A DNA stretch of 64,000 nucleotides from Piscinibacter caeni (GTDB lineage Bacteria; Pseudomonadota; Gammaproteobacteria; Burkholderiales; Burkholderiaceae_C). The stretch is from contig KZ836105.1 in assembly GCA_003265685.1 (NCBI GenBank), positions 1-64,000 of the forward strand, in the 5' to 3' direction. The notes under the pieces are model-generated. The model worked only from the letters and a program-made list of their open reading frames with translations. It had not been told where the DNA came from and ran no database searches. Within the stretch, counting starts at the first letter, position 1, and each line of letters opens with the position of its first letter. This document shows positions 26,845 through 36,171 of this stretch, in pieces. The position numbers were made by a program, and so were the translations under genes.

Positions 26845-28638
26845 TCACCCGCACGTTGACAGCGCCACCCTGAGCTGAGCCCGTGTGAAAGGCTTGGGCA
26901 GGTGACCGTCCATGCCGGCAGCCAGGGCGCGGGACACGTCCTCGTCGAATGCGTTCGCCGTCACCGCGAGCACGGGAAGATGCGGCAGGCCCAGGCGCGC
27001 CTCGCGGTCGCGGATCCGGCGCGTGGCCTCGTAGCCGTCCATGACCGGCATGTCGCAATCCATCAGGACGAAGTCTGCAGCGCGTCGCTCGAGGATCTGC
27101 AGCGCCTGCAGGCCGTCCTCGGCCTCCAGCACGGTGAGGCCGAGCGACTTCAGCAGTTCGGCAGCGACGATGCGGTTGACCGGGTTGTCGTCGACCACCA
27201 TAGCGGTTCCGGTGAAGTCTTCCGAGTGATCCAACTCGCCGAACTGCGACTCACGCCTGGCGATTGGCGTCGGGGCTGAGTCCGGAGGCAGCGACAGCGC
27301 GAAGCGGAACGTGGATCCGTTGCCGTGCCGGCTGCGCACCTCGATCTCGCTGCCCATTGCCCTCACGATGTGCTGGCTGATCGACAGGCCAAGTCCGGTG
27401 CCGCCCTGCCGCGGATTGCCTTCGGCCTGGTAGAACGGCTGGAAGAGGCGCTTGACCACCTCGTCCGTCATGCCCACGCCGGTGTCGCTGACCTGGTAGG
27501 TGACCAGCGCCTGTCCGTCCTGGCCGCGCTTGACGTGGGTGCGCAGGGTCACCGATCCCAGGTCGGTGAACTTCACCGCGTTGCCGACCAGATTGAGCAG
27601 CACCTGCTTGATGCGCTGGCCGTCACCCAGGACTCGATCCATGTCGCCGGTGTCGACAACCGCCTCGATCACGATGCCCTTCGCGGCGGCATTCGCACGA
27701 AACTCCTGCACGACCGACGCCGCAACCGCGCCGACCGACATGGGCGCGATGTTCAGCTGCAGCTTGCCCGCCTCGATCCTGGCGTGGTCCAGGACCTCGT
27801 TGAGAATCGCCAGCAACGACTCGCTGGAGGACGCGGCGGTGCTGACCCAGCTCTGCTGGCGTGCGTCGAGCGCGGAATGCCGCAGGAGGTCGAGCGCTCC
27901 GATGACACCATGCATTGGCGTGCGGATTTCGTGGCTCATCGTCGCCAGGAACTGCGACTTCGCGAAGTTGGCCGCCTCGGCCGCCTCCTTGGCACGCAGC
28001 AGCTCACCGATGGCCTGGTCGGCATTCAGGCTGAACCCGATGGCTTGCGCGGCCGTGTCCCGGAACGCGCCGGCGGCCCGCACGATCGTCACGCCGAAGA
28101 TCAGCAGCAAGACCAGCAGCGGTACAGCCTCCAGCCCGTGCACGGCACCGAACGCCAGCCCCAGCGCGCCCAGTTGCGCCACCGCGAGGATGGTGAAGGC
28201 ATGCCCGGCCAGGGACATGAAGAACGCCGCCACGGCCAGCGAACCGCAGACCAGCAGCAGATAGGCCGAGCCGGCGCCGACACCGAGCGCCGGGTAGACG
28301 CCCAAGGTGCTGGTGGCCCACATGGCACCGGCAAGCGCCGCGTTGATCTCGAGCGCCAGCACGGCCTTGGCGTGTTGACCGCTGGATCGTTCGCCGTCAG
28401 CCGGAAAGGCCCGCACGATCCATAGCCGCAGCAGCGCTACGCCAAGCGCCAGCACGCCGGTCGCTGCAGCTGCGGTCACCCGCCCGGCCTGGACCCCGAG
28501 GAAGACGACATAGGCGGCCGCGACCAGTTGCAGCGGTACGCTGCGCGCCGAGTTGTGCAGTGCCAAGCGAAGCAACTGCCGGTCCACCGCGAGCCGCCGC
28601 TCAGGGGTGTCCGTCTGAGGCACTGGCGAATCGACCAT
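26845..28638 (-). CDS. Membrane hybrid histidine kinase with receiver domain
   Basis: A 597-residue protein. The N-terminal part (about 35-200) has five or six hydrophobic helices and no recognised periplasmic sensor domain. Then come HisKA with SHEIRTPMH (H near 234), HATPase motifs ([25 protein letters not shown]) and a C-terminal receiver with VVDDNPVN and [10 protein letters not shown] (D near 525), ending with the conserved K in LPKPF. All phosphotransfer residues are present; there is no HPt domain. It is anchored in the inner membrane. The signal is unknown. It stands downstream of a hemerythrin-like gene on the same strand, 157 nt away. Confidence 0.92.
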   Translation of the reverse strand: MVDSPVPQTDTPERRLAVDRQLLRLALHNSARSVPLQLVAAAYVVFLGVQAGRVTAAAATGVLALGVALLRLWIVRAFPADGERSSGQHAKAVLALEINAALAGAMWATSTLGVYPALGVGAGSAYLLLVCGSLAVAAFFMSLAGHAFTILAVAQLGALGLAFGAVHGLEAVPLLVLLLIFGVTIVRAAGAFRDTAAQAIGFSLNADQAIGELLRAKEAAEAANFAKSQFLATMSHEIRTPMHGVIGALDLLRHSALDARQQSWVSTAASSSESLLAILNEVLDHARIEAGKLQLNIAPMSVGAVAASVVQEFRANAAAKGIVIEAVVDTGDMDRVLGDGQRIKQVLLNLVGNAVKFTDLGSVTLRTHVKRGQDGQALVTYQVSDTGVGMTDEVVKRLFQPFYQAEGNPRQGGTGLGLSISQHIVRAMGSEIEVRSRHGNGSTFRFALSLPPDSAPTPIARRESQFGELDHSEDFTGTAMVVDDNPVNRIVAAELLKSLGLTVLEAEDGLQALQILERRAADFVLMDCDMPVMDGYEATRRIRDREARLGLPHLPVLAVTANAFDEDVSRALAAGMDGHLPKPFTRAQLRVALSTCG

Positions 28639-28795
28639 GTTGCTCGGGGTGTCCAGGAACGCTGCCGCCGAAGGGCGGGGGCCCCGGCTTCAGGTGCGCC
28701 CCGAGCCTGGTGGCTGCCGCGCGAACAGTTCGGATCCTAGCCCGTACGTGCCATGCCGCGTCAATCGTCCTCGGCGCCGCGTCGGCGAGGCGGCT

Positions 28796-29293
28796 TCAGC
28801 GGCGCTCGATCCTGGTCGGGATCTCCGAATCGACGTGCGACCACTCTTCCTCGGTCAGCAGGCGCTCGGCATGCGAACGCAGCAGCGTCTCTACCCGCTC
28901 CATCCGGGCGAGCAGTCCTTCCCGACGGCGCGTCAGCAGCGACCGACAGGCCGGGGCGTCGCGCGCCTCACCTTGCGCCACTCGTTCAAGCGCGGCCTTC
29001 AGCTCGAGCAGAAGGGCATCGTTGACGGTGCGATCCCGCGTCAGGGTCGCGAGCTGATCGTCTGCGGCACTCGATCTTCCCTGCATGGCCGCCAGCATGC
29101 GCGAGCCCTTGGGGCGGTGCGCGGCGCCGTCGAACGCCTCCAGGGCAAGGATCAGCTCAAGCAGCCGCCGCAGGCCGGGCCCGGCAGCGGACCAGTCGGT
29201 GCCCTGCACAGCCGAAGCAATCTCGACAAGCAAAGCACGCACATGGGCGTGCTCGGATTCGAGGATCGTCCACGCGACTCTGGCGGCAAGCAT
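28796..29293 (-). CDS. Hemerythrin-like (HHE) helical protein with degenerate metal ligands
   Basis: A 165-residue all-helical protein. Its pattern matches bacterial HHE hemerythrin-domain proteins: ILESEH at the N terminus (H15), an EAFDGAAHRPK segment aligning with the usual ...HHPKE motif (H59), a central helix where the usual EHxxG is RDRTVND, and the C-terminal AERLLTEEEWSHVD, which closely matches the family's LAERxLTxEDW. Several Fe-ligand positions appear changed: the Glu after HPK is Gly, and the third-helix His is Arg. It may therefore not bind a di-iron centre. It sits between a GGDEF protein and a hybrid kinase on the same strand. The fold call is moderate; function is unknown. 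Confidence 0.6.
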   Translation of the reverse strand: MLAARVAWTILESEHAHVRALLVEIASAVQGTDWSAAGPGLRRLLELILALEAFDGAAHRPKGSRMLAAMQGRSSAADDQLATLTRDRTVNDALLLELKAALERVAQGEARDAPACRSLLTRRREGLLARMERVETLLRSHAERLLTEEEWSHVDSEIPTRIERR

Positions 29294-29354
29294 CGCAGTC
29301 CCGGTGGTCTGTCTGCTTCGACGGCAACTTGGACAATAGCACTTCGACCGGGCA

Positions 29355-32300
29355 TCAGGTCCCGGCGCGGCCGCCTTCGATCAGGCGCAGGTTCACGTGG
29401 TAGGTGTTGCGGCCCGCCGCCTTGGCCTCGTAGAGCATGCGGTCGGCCTGCTCGACCAGCTGCGCCGCCGTCGCCGAGCCGCCCTGGTAGAAGGCCAGAC
29501 CGATGCTGGTGGTGACGCTGACCGCCTGCTGCTCGATCACAAACGGCTGCCCCATCGCCGCGACGATCTTCGCTGCGACTGCAGCGGCCACCTCGGCCCG
29601 CGGCAGGCCCTGCATGATCACGGTGAACTCGTCGCCGCCGAGACGAGCCACGGTATCGGTCGAGCGCATCGTCTGCATCAGCCTGCCCGCGAACGCCCGC
29701 AGCAGCGCGTCGCCGGTCAGATGGCCGAGCCGGTCGTTGATCTGCTTGAAGCGGTCGATGTCGAGGTACATCAGCGCCATCAGGTCCCCGGTGGCCCGGC
29801 TGCGCTCCATCGCCTCGGCCAGGCGCAGATCGAAGCCGGCGCGGTTGACGAGGCCGGTGAGCGTGTCCACGCGCGCCAGCTCGACCAGGCGCCGCTCCTC
29901 GAGCTTCTGGCGCGTGATGTCGCTCACGACGGCGTGGAAGCCGAGCACCACCGCCCCATCCGCCGAGACCTGCGGGATGTACTGCGCCTCGTAGCAGGCG
30001 AAGCCGTCGCCCGTGGTCAGCTCGCTCTGGAACGTGACCCGCTCACCGCCCAGCGCGGCGCGGATGTGCCGCTCTACGGAGCGATAGGCGGTGTCGCCCA
30101 GCAGTTCGCGCACGGTGCGGCCCTGGATCTGCGCGCGCGGCCGGCCAAAGCCACGCTCGTAGGCCAGGTTGTTGAAGCGGTAGCGTTCCTCGGCGTCGAT
30201 GTAGGCCACGCGCATCGGCAAAGCGTCGGCCACGGTGCGCAGGCGTGCCTCGCTCTCCTGCAGCGCCTGCTCGGCGGCGCGGAACGAGGTCACGTCGGTG
30301 ATCAGCGTGAACAGCCCGGCGACCTCGCCCTCGCCGCTGCGATCGGGTACGACCGTCACCTGCACGCGGCGCCGGCCCTCCGGGCGCACCATGTCGCGTT
30401 CGTAGGAGACTTCGCGGCCGGCCAGGGCCGCGCGCAGGTGGGGCTCGATCGCCTGCCAGGCGGCCTCGCCGTAGAACTCCCGTACGCTCATTCCGAGCTG
30501 GTCGGCGGCGTCGATGCCGAACCACGCCCGGTAGGTCCGGTTGACGAAGCGGAACCGCAGGTCGCGGTCAAGGTAGGAGATCAGCACCGGCAGGTGGTCC
30601 GTGATCAAGCGCAGCCGGTGTTCGCTGGCGCGCAGGGCCTGCTCCGCCGCCTTGGCCTGCGAGATGTCGCGCATGATCGCCGAGAAGTGTTCGACACGGC
30701 CCTGCCTGTCGCGGTGCGCGATGACCATGTGGCTGACCGGCACCTCGTTGCGCTGGGCGTCCCACGACACCGATTCGCCCACCCAGAGGCCATGGGCCAA
30801 CGCCGCCGGGACGATCTCCTGGCGATGCCTTTCGACCGTCTGCGGCGGGTTGAAGTCGGCCACCGACAGGTGTTCGATGGGTGCGTCGGGGGCCACACCG
30901 CTGCGCCGCCTGGCGGCCGGGTTGAGGTACGTGAGGCGCCCCTGGGAATCAGTCTGCACGACGTAGTCGGTGGTGGCGTCGAAGACCGCCGTGAGCGTGC
31001 GCAGCGCCTGCTCGGCCCGCGTGCGTTCGGTGATGTCGGAGACGGTCCCGACGTGGCCCGCCACGGCTCCGTCCACCCACACCGGCCGGCTGCGCATCGA
31101 GACGAGCACCTCGGTGCCGTCGAGGCGGCGCAGGCGCCGCGTGACATGCAGGGGTGCCGACTCCTTGACGAGGCGCCTCCAGTCGTCACGCACCCGATCG
31201 CGGATCTCGGCGCGGATCAGGCTCAGCCAGCCCTGCTCAGCGGCATCGCGCCCGAGCCCGTGGATCGCGAGGTAGGCCTCGTTCACGTAGGTCATGCGGC
31301 CCTCGGCGTCGCAGCGGAACAGGCCCAATGGCGACGCGTCCGTCACGGCGGCCAGCTGTTCGCGCTGCTCGCGCAGTTCGACCATCAGCGTGTCGAACTC
31401 GCGCGCCAGATCGCCGCGCTCGTCGTTGACGCCGATGTCGAGCCGGACGGGACGATCGGGTGAACTTCGCACCCCACGGATCGCGGCGGACAGCGCCTGC
31501 AGCGGGCGCATCAGCCATGTCGTGCAGAGCCAGACCAGCACGCCGCAGGCCAGGCCGAGCCAGAACAGCTGGGACCAGAGCGCCTGGCGGGCATGCAGCA
31601 GCGGTGCCTGGGCCGCCCGAGCCGGCATGACGACGCGCAGTTCCCAGTCGGCGCTGCGTATCGTGGCCCGCGTGACGAGATCGCCATCGTCGCCCGAACG
31701 GGCCGGCGGCGCGGGCTTGAGCAGAAGGCTGGCGTCCGCGTGCATCACCGTCACCGGCGCCGGTCCGCGCGTGACGATCACGTAGTAGCGATCTTCGGCG
31801 GCATTCGCCCGGTTCAGGTCGCCGAGCACGTTCGGCCGGTGCAGATCGAGGCCCGCGCCGAGCACGCCGGTCACCCGGCCATCGGCCGTCTTGACCGGCA
31901 CGGCCATCACTACCGCCGGACGATTCGTCGACCGTGTCATCAGAGGCGCCGAGATGGCAGGCCGGCCCTCGTCACGCGCTTGACGGAAGTAGTCGCGGTC
32001 CGCGATGTTCAGCGGCTTGCCGTTGGGCGGGTCTCTCGCGATGACCGTGCCGTCGAGGCCGATCAGCGCAACGCCATCGAACATCGGGCGCAGTCCGCTG
32101 TCCGCGAACACGCGCTGCTGCGCCAGTGGGTCGGTGAAGGTCTGCGCGTCGGCCAGGCGCGCGGCGCGGTCCAGCACGGTCAGGTGCATGCCGAGCTTGT
32201 AGTCGAGGTCGGCCGCCGCCGTATCGGTCAGCGCCTGCTGCTGCCGGCGCATCAGGCCCAGGTACTCGCCCGCGAACTGCTGGTACTGCCACCAGGCGGC

Positions 32301-32369
32301 CACGCCGACGAGGCAGAGCACGAGCGAGGTGATGAGCAGGGCCGCCTTGGTTCTCAGAGTGACCCGCAC
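29355..32369 (-). CDS. Membrane-bound sensor diguanylate cyclase (Cache-HAMP-PAS-GGDEF)
   Basis: A 1004-residue protein. It has an N-terminal membrane helix (about 10-30), a periplasmic double-Cache-like domain (about 35-275; GRPAISAPLMTRSTNRPAVVMAVPV), a second membrane helix (about 280-300), a HAMP-like segment, four or five PAS modules (about 340-830) and GGDEF (about 835-995). The active-site GGDEF (near 910) is intact, and RSTD five residues before it is a proper inhibitory I-site. It should make c-di-GMP from GTP under product feedback. No EAL domain is present. It is the first gene of the run leading to the hemerythrin-like gene, with a 61-nt gap. Confidence 0.93.
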   Translation of the reverse strand: MRVTLRTKAALLITSLVLCLVGVAAWWQYQQFAGEYLGLMRRQQQALTDTAAADLDYKLGMHLTVLDRAARLADAQTFTDPLAQQRVFADSGLRPMFDGVALIGLDGTVIARDPPNGKPLNIADRDYFRQARDEGRPAISAPLMTRSTNRPAVVMAVPVKTADGRVTGVLGAGLDLHRPNVLGDLNRANAAEDRYYVIVTRGPAPVTVMHADASLLLKPAPPARSGDDGDLVTRATIRSADWELRVVMPARAAQAPLLHARQALWSQLFWLGLACGVLVWLCTTWLMRPLQALSAAIRGVRSSPDRPVRLDIGVNDERGDLAREFDTLMVELREQREQLAAVTDASPLGLFRCDAEGRMTYVNEAYLAIHGLGRDAAEQGWLSLIRAEIRDRVRDDWRRLVKESAPLHVTRRLRRLDGTEVLVSMRSRPVWVDGAVAGHVGTVSDITERTRAEQALRTLTAVFDATTDYVVQTDSQGRLTYLNPAARRRSGVAPDAPIEHLSVADFNPPQTVERHRQEIVPAALAHGLWVGESVSWDAQRNEVPVSHMVIAHRDRQGRVEHFSAIMRDISQAKAAEQALRASEHRLRLITDHLPVLISYLDRDLRFRFVNRTYRAWFGIDAADQLGMSVREFYGEAAWQAIEPHLRAALAGREVSYERDMVRPEGRRRVQVTVVPDRSGEGEVAGLFTLITDVTSFRAAEQALQESEARLRTVADALPMRVAYIDAEERYRFNNLAYERGFGRPRAQIQGRTVRELLGDTAYRSVERHIRAALGGERVTFQSELTTGDGFACYEAQYIPQVSADGAVVLGFHAVVSDITRQKLEERRLVELARVDTLTGLVNRAGFDLRLAEAMERSRATGDLMALMYLDIDRFKQINDRLGHLTGDALLRAFAGRLMQTMRSTDTVARLGGDEFTVIMQGLPRAEVAAAVAAKIVAAMGQPFVIEQQAVSVTTSIGLAFYQGGSATAAQLVEQADRMLYEAKAAGRNTYHVNLRLIEGGRAGT

Positions 32370-32539
32370 TGAATGTCCCTCGTAGACCGGTCCTCGCGAG
32401 AGTATTCCCCGGCGGCAGCGGGTCGAAGGCGGGAACAGGGGCCGTTAGGGCTGCCATCTGACGGCATCGCCAGATGGGGACTCCCCCGACACGGACGGCC
32501 GGGTCTTGCCGGCCGTGTGAGTCATGCGCAAGGGACAAT

Positions 32540-33505
32540 CTATGCGCCAAGCGCACGATGGGCGTCGCGAGTGCCGCGGGATGCGGGAATCCAGGGATCA
32601 TCTTCCACGCCACCGAACTCGTCGAGCAGGAAGTCCATGAAGGCTCGCGTGCTCGCCGGGACGTGTTGCCGACTCGGCATGCAGGCCCACACCGACAGAT
32701 CGGCAACGTGCCAGGCGGGCAGCACCTGTTCGAGGCGGCCGTCCCGCAGTTCCTGATCGATCGAGAACGAGGCGAGTCCCGCGATCCCGAATCCGGCCAG
32801 CGCCCCGGCGCGGTGAAGATCCGGGTTCATGCTGTCGAGCTGCGCAGGGGACGGGACCACGGTCACGCATTCGCCCGCAGAGCAGTCGTCGCTCGGTCGA
32901 CGGCTGAAGGTGATGGCACGCTGCAGCGGTGGCGTCAGGAGCCTGTGGTAGATCAGTTCGCTCGGGTGCGAGGGGCGGCCATGGCGCTCGAGGTACTCGG
33001 GTGTGGCGCAGCCGATGACCTCGGCCCGCGCCAGGCGGCGGGCAATGAAATCCCCGTCGAGCGGTGACTGCCTGACCACGATCGTGATGTCCTGGCCGGG
33101 ATCGAGCGATCGGACGGGCCCCGTCGCCGTGACCTTCACGACGACCTTCGGGTGGCTCGCATGGAACCTGGGCATGCGACGTGCGAGCTGATGCGTGGCG
33201 AACTCCGGCGGAGCGACGACACGAACTTCACCGTCCGGCTCGGTTTGCGAGTGCCGCGCCATGCCGGTAGCCTCGTCGACGTCCCGGAGGATGCCGCGGA
33301 CCCGTCCGAGATAACGTTCTCCGACGTCCGTGAGGACCACGCGCCTCGTGGTTCTTGTCATCAGGCGGGCACCGAGGTGGCGCTCGAGGTCCGCCACCGT
33401 CCGCGTCACGACCGCGGGTGCCAAGTCCAGGGCCCGCGACGCGTTGATGAAACTGCCGGTCTCAGCGACCTGCGCGAACGTGCGCATCGCCTTCAGCTCG
33501 TTCAT
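32540..33505 (-). CDS. LysR-family transcriptional regulator
   Basis: A 321-residue protein. The start at 33505 (MNELKAMRTFAQVAETGSF) follows GGAAGGGA; the longer frame to 33553 overlaps the upstream small gene. The winged HTH covers about 5-65 (ASRALDLAPAVVTRTVADLERHLGARLM), followed by the type-2 periplasmic-binding-like effector domain (about 90-300). The subgroup resembles CrgA/PA2220-like LysRs that often regulate adjacent oxidoreductase or hydrolase genes. Nearest genes are the small hypothetical and the alpha/beta hydrolase upstream on the same strand, so the target is uncertain. Confidence 0.9.
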   Translation of the reverse strand: MNELKAMRTFAQVAETGSFINASRALDLAPAVVTRTVADLERHLGARLMTRTTRRVVLTDVGERYLGRVRGILRDVDEATGMARHSQTEPDGEVRVVAPPEFATHQLARRMPRFHASHPKVVVKVTATGPVRSLDPGQDITIVVRQSPLDGDFIARRLARAEVIGCATPEYLERHGRPSHPSELIYHRLLTPPLQRAITFSRRPSDDCSAGECVTVVPSPAQLDSMNPDLHRAGALAGFGIAGLASFSIDQELRDGRLEQVLPAWHVADLSVWACMPSRQHVPASTRAFMDFLLDEFGGVEDDPWIPASRGTRDAHRALGA

Positions 33506-33549
33506 GGTTGGATCCCTTCCTTCCGTCGAGGACTCAAGGGGTGAGCCGC

Positions 33550-33798
33550 TCACTGCATGGTGCGCGCGTGCACCTGGGGGCGGGCGAACTCGCGCCCGAT
33601 CACGCCGCGGGCGTAGAAGTAGCTGCTGCGTGACCTTTCACCGAGTCGATCGAGGTCGACCTGTCCGGCGCCGTCACAGGGAAACGAGAGCGCTCGGCCA
33701 TCGGCGAGCAGTGAGTCGAAGCGCAGTTCGAAGCGGTCGCCCGGCGCACCACACGTGGCGCTTGCGGCCGTGGCCCTGTCGGTGCAAACAGTGTTCAT
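33550..33798 (-). CDS. Small hypothetical protein (82 aa)
   Basis: An 82-residue reading frame with a strong GGAGG ribosome site 9 nt before the ATG and a good promoter upstream. The central part (SLLADGRALSFPCDGAGQVDLDRLGERSRSS, broken here only as a pattern: FPCDxxGxVDxDxL then YxYARxVxGREF) recalls short conserved hypotheticals of Burkholderiales. There is no signal peptide or membrane helix. Function is unknown. It ends 44 nt before the LysR start on the same strand. Confidence 0.7.
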   Translation of the reverse strand: MNTVCTDRATAASATCGAPGDRFELRFDSLLADGRALSFPCDGAGQVDLDRLGERSRSSYFYARGVIGREFARPQVHARTMQ

Positions 33799-33827
33799 CT
33801 GCGCGACCTCCGAAACAAGCTGAACTT

Positions 33828-33867
33828 ACTTTAGGACTCAATACTTTAGATGTCAAGCATATGTCAA
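33828..33867 (-). promoter_or_regulatory. Sigma70 promoter(s) upstream of the 82-aa gene
   Basis: On the minus strand TTGACA (33851-33856) and TAAAGT (33828-33833) are 17 nt apart. A second TTGACA (33862-33867) with TATTGA (33838-33843) at 18 nt overlaps it. The segment is strikingly AT-rich for this genome. TACTTTAG is repeated directly within it, which may be an operator. Confidence 0.6.
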
Positions 33868-33883
33868 GACGCTCCAGCCAATG

Positions 33884-33919
33884 CAAACGCGGCCGCCGGC
33901 ATGCTGCCGGCGGCCGCGT
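33884..33919 (-). terminator. Hairpin terminator after the alpha/beta hydrolase
   Basis: A perfect 15-bp GC-rich stem (33887-33901 with 33905-33919) with a 3-nt loop lies 27 nt past the hydrolase stop on the minus strand, followed by only three T. The T run is short, so termination may be partial. Confidence 0.55.
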
Positions 33920-33946
33920 GATGGGCCCCGTGTGCGGGGAGGCTGG

Positions 33947-34672
33947 CTACTGCTTGGCCGCCACTTCCTTGGCCGCGACCTGCTTGGCAGCGCGCTCGAT
34001 CAGCGCCGCGACGTCCCTGGGCCGCGACACGTAGACCGCATGGCTGCCCGGAACCTCGACGACGGTCGAGCCCGCGCGTTGCGACATGGCCCGTTGCGCC
34101 GCGGGCGGGATCATCTTGTCGTCCTTGGCGACCAGGTACCAGCTCGGCTTGATCCGCCAGGAAGGTTCGCTGACCGCGCCGGTCAGGGCATCGACGCCCC
34201 AGGGAACCTGGGAGTCGGCCATGAATGCCGCCTTCTTCGCGCCGACATCGGCCGCGAAGGACGCGGCGAACTTCGTCTTGTCGAGCGCGAGAAAGCCGTC
34301 CTGCGGCGGCAAGATGGGCGGCACGGGGGCACCGGGAGCCGGATCCTTGATGAGCGAGGACACCGACTCGCCGCGATCGGGGGCGAAGGCGGCCACGTAG
34401 ACCAGGCCCTTCACGTTCGGGTGGTTGCCGGCTTCGGTGACGACCACGCCGCCGTAGGAATGGCCGACCAGGATGACCGGCTTGCTCTGCGCATCGATCA
34501 CGCGCTTCGTGAACGCGACGTCGTCCGCAAGGGACTTCGTCGGGTTCTGCACGATGCTGACCGAGTACCCGTCCTTCGTGAGGATGCGATGCACGTCCTC
34601 CCAGCCGGAACCATCGACGAAGCCGCCGTGGACCAGAACAACCGAAACCAGTGCTTCTGCAACGCCAGTCAT
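33947..34672 (-). CDS. Alpha/beta-fold hydrolase
   Basis: A 241-residue protein with an intact triad: S72 in GHSYGG, an acidic residue at 184-185 (LVAKDDKMIPP) and H211 (PGSHAVYVSRP). The N-terminal VVLVHGGFVDGSGW oxyanion segment and overall length match the small esterase group related to plant methylesterases and bacterial EstC-like enzymes. An AGGAGATT ribosome site precedes the ATG. The C terminus carries a short Ala/Lys repeat tail (about 228-241) absent from the fold. No signal peptide is seen, so it is cytoplasmic. The substrate is unknown. Confidence 0.85.
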   Translation of the reverse strand: MTGVAEALVSVVLVHGGFVDGSGWEDVHRILTKDGYSVSIVQNPTKSLADDVAFTKRVIDAQSKPVILVGHSYGGVVVTEAGNHPNVKGLVYVAAFAPDRGESVSSLIKDPAPGAPVPPILPPQDGFLALDKTKFAASFAADVGAKKAAFMADSQVPWGVDALTGAVSEPSWRIKPSWYLVAKDDKMIPPAAQRAMSQRAGSTVVEVPGSHAVYVSRPRDVAALIERAAKQVAAKEVAAKQ

Positions 34673-34977
34673 GTGAATCTCCTAGTGAGTGGATGAAGGG
34701 AAGTTGCAACGCGGTCACTTGACTGCAGCAGCGCGTTGACGAAGACCAGCTTAGGTGGCACCGCCCCGCAGAAAAATGCGACTCTGGTCAAGCGGACGTT
34801 CGCGGCAAGTCAACAATCCAGCTGCGGAACCCAGGACGTCGTGCGAAACGACACTACGTGGCACCGCCACGCTCAACCACCTTCATCGACACCAGTCACG
34901 CCCCGAGACCGCGCCACTGGCGGCGTCGCGACTCACGCCCTTCCACAACCGCGCAATGCGGCTTCCCGTTGGCGCGT
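34673..34977. other. Intergenic stretch between P450 and alpha/beta hydrolase genes
   Basis: 305 nt. It holds the ribosome site and presumably the promoter of the minus-strand hydrolase, and the 3' flank of the long biotin/liu gene run. I see no convincing terminator, no RNA gene and no supported reading frame here. Frames that cross it are shadows continuing into the P450 gene. Confidence 0.5.
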
Positions 34978-36171
34978 TCACCGCCGCAGCGGCAGCGCGA
35001 CCAGTCCTCGGTACGCCGCATTGCCGCTCCAGCGTGGGGTGGCCTCGCACATCGACAAACCGGGAAATCGTTTCAAGAGCTTCCCAAACACGACTTCAGC
35101 CTCCATCAAGCTGAATGCCGCGCCGATGCACACATGCGGCCCGGCCCCAAAGGCAAGCAGGCCGCTGGCTGTACGGCCGATGTCCAAGCGATCAGGTTCC
35201 GGGTAACGGGCCGGATCGCGGTTTGCCGACCCGATCAACGCAATGACCAGGTCCCCGCGTCGGAGGCGACGACCGTGCAGTTCCAAGTCTGTCGAGACGC
35301 GCCGGCCGGTGTATTGAACCGGACTGTCGTAGCGCAGCAGTTCACGCAGCGCGGCGGGCACAAGCGTCGGCTCCTGCTGCAGGCGTCGCCACTGGGCGGG
35401 ATGCCTCAGTAGCGCGTGCAACCCGTTGCCCAGCAGGTTGCGCGTCGTCTCGTGGCCGGCAAACAGCAGCATCGCGCACTGCGCCAGCAATTCCACACCG
35501 GCACGGATGTGGCCGTCCCGCTCGGCCCGCAGCAAGCTGCTCACCAGGTCATCGCCCGGTGCTCGCCGCCGTTGCTCGACAAGTCCGGCAAAGTAGCTGC
35601 ACATCGCCAGCAGGCTGGCCTGCGCGCGGCGTGCCTCGTCGAGGTCGGGCTTCGTTGCGCCGATGAAGGCCGCCAGGTCGTCGGACCACGCGATGAAATC
35701 GCCCAGGTCGCTGATCGGCACGCCCATCAGGAGTGCCATCACCTCGGCGGGCAGCGGGCGCGCCACCTTTTCCATGAAGTCGAAGCCCGCGTCAGCGTCG
35801 ACCGCGTCGAGCAGATCGTCAACACGCTGTTCGATCACAGGAACAAGGCGCCGCAGCGCGTCGCCTCGAAAGCCCGCGTTGAGCACGGCACGGATGCGGG
35901 CATGGTGGGGTTCGTCGAGAAACAGCATGGCACGGGCAAAGACCTGCTGGAAGCGTCCAAGCTCCCGGCGCGCCGTGTCGTCGGACATGACCCAGCCGCC
36001 TGTGCGCTGCGCCGAGAACCGGGCGGGATCGCGCAGCACCGCCTCGACGTCGGCATGTCGCGGCAGCAACCAGGCGCCGCCGAAGAACTCGTCGCTCCAG
36101 TGGATCGGACCGACCTCGCGCAGCTTCGCGTAGGACGGATAGGGATCGGCGAGGAAGGCTGCGTCGATCAT
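34978..36171 (-). CDS. Cytochrome P450 of the biotin operon (BioI-like role proposed)
   Basis: A 397-residue bacterial P450. The heme motif FGAGPHVCIG (C348), the I-helix oxygen-activation motif FAGHETTR and the K-helix ELLR are all intact. The ATG overlaps the bioD stop (ATGA), so translation is coupled to biotin genes. The open frame continuing to 36864 is only a shadow of bioD and is rejected. Known family precedent: Bacillus BioI is a P450 that cleaves acyl-ACP to give pimeloyl-ACP, the precursor used by BioF. No bioC, bioH or bioZ is in the window, so I infer a pimelate-supplying role from position. Electron donors are not encoded next to it. Confidence 0.88.
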   Translation of the reverse strand: MIDAAFLADPYPSYAKLREVGPIHWSDEFFGGAWLLPRHADVEAVLRDPARFSAQRTGGWVMSDDTARRELGRFQQVFARAMLFLDEPHHARIRAVLNAGFRGDALRRLVPVIEQRVDDLLDAVDADAGFDFMEKVARPLPAEVMALLMGVPISDLGDFIAWSDDLAAFIGATKPDLDEARRAQASLLAMCSYFAGLVEQRRRAPGDDLVSSLLRAERDGHIRAGVELLAQCAMLLFAGHETTRNLLGNGLHALLRHPAQWRRLQQEPTLVPAALRELLRYDSPVQYTGRRVSTDLELHGRRLRRGDLVIALIGSANRDPARYPEPDRLDIGRTASGLLAFGAGPHVCIGAAFSLMEAEVVFGKLLKRFPGLSMCEATPRWSGNAAYRGLVALPLRR

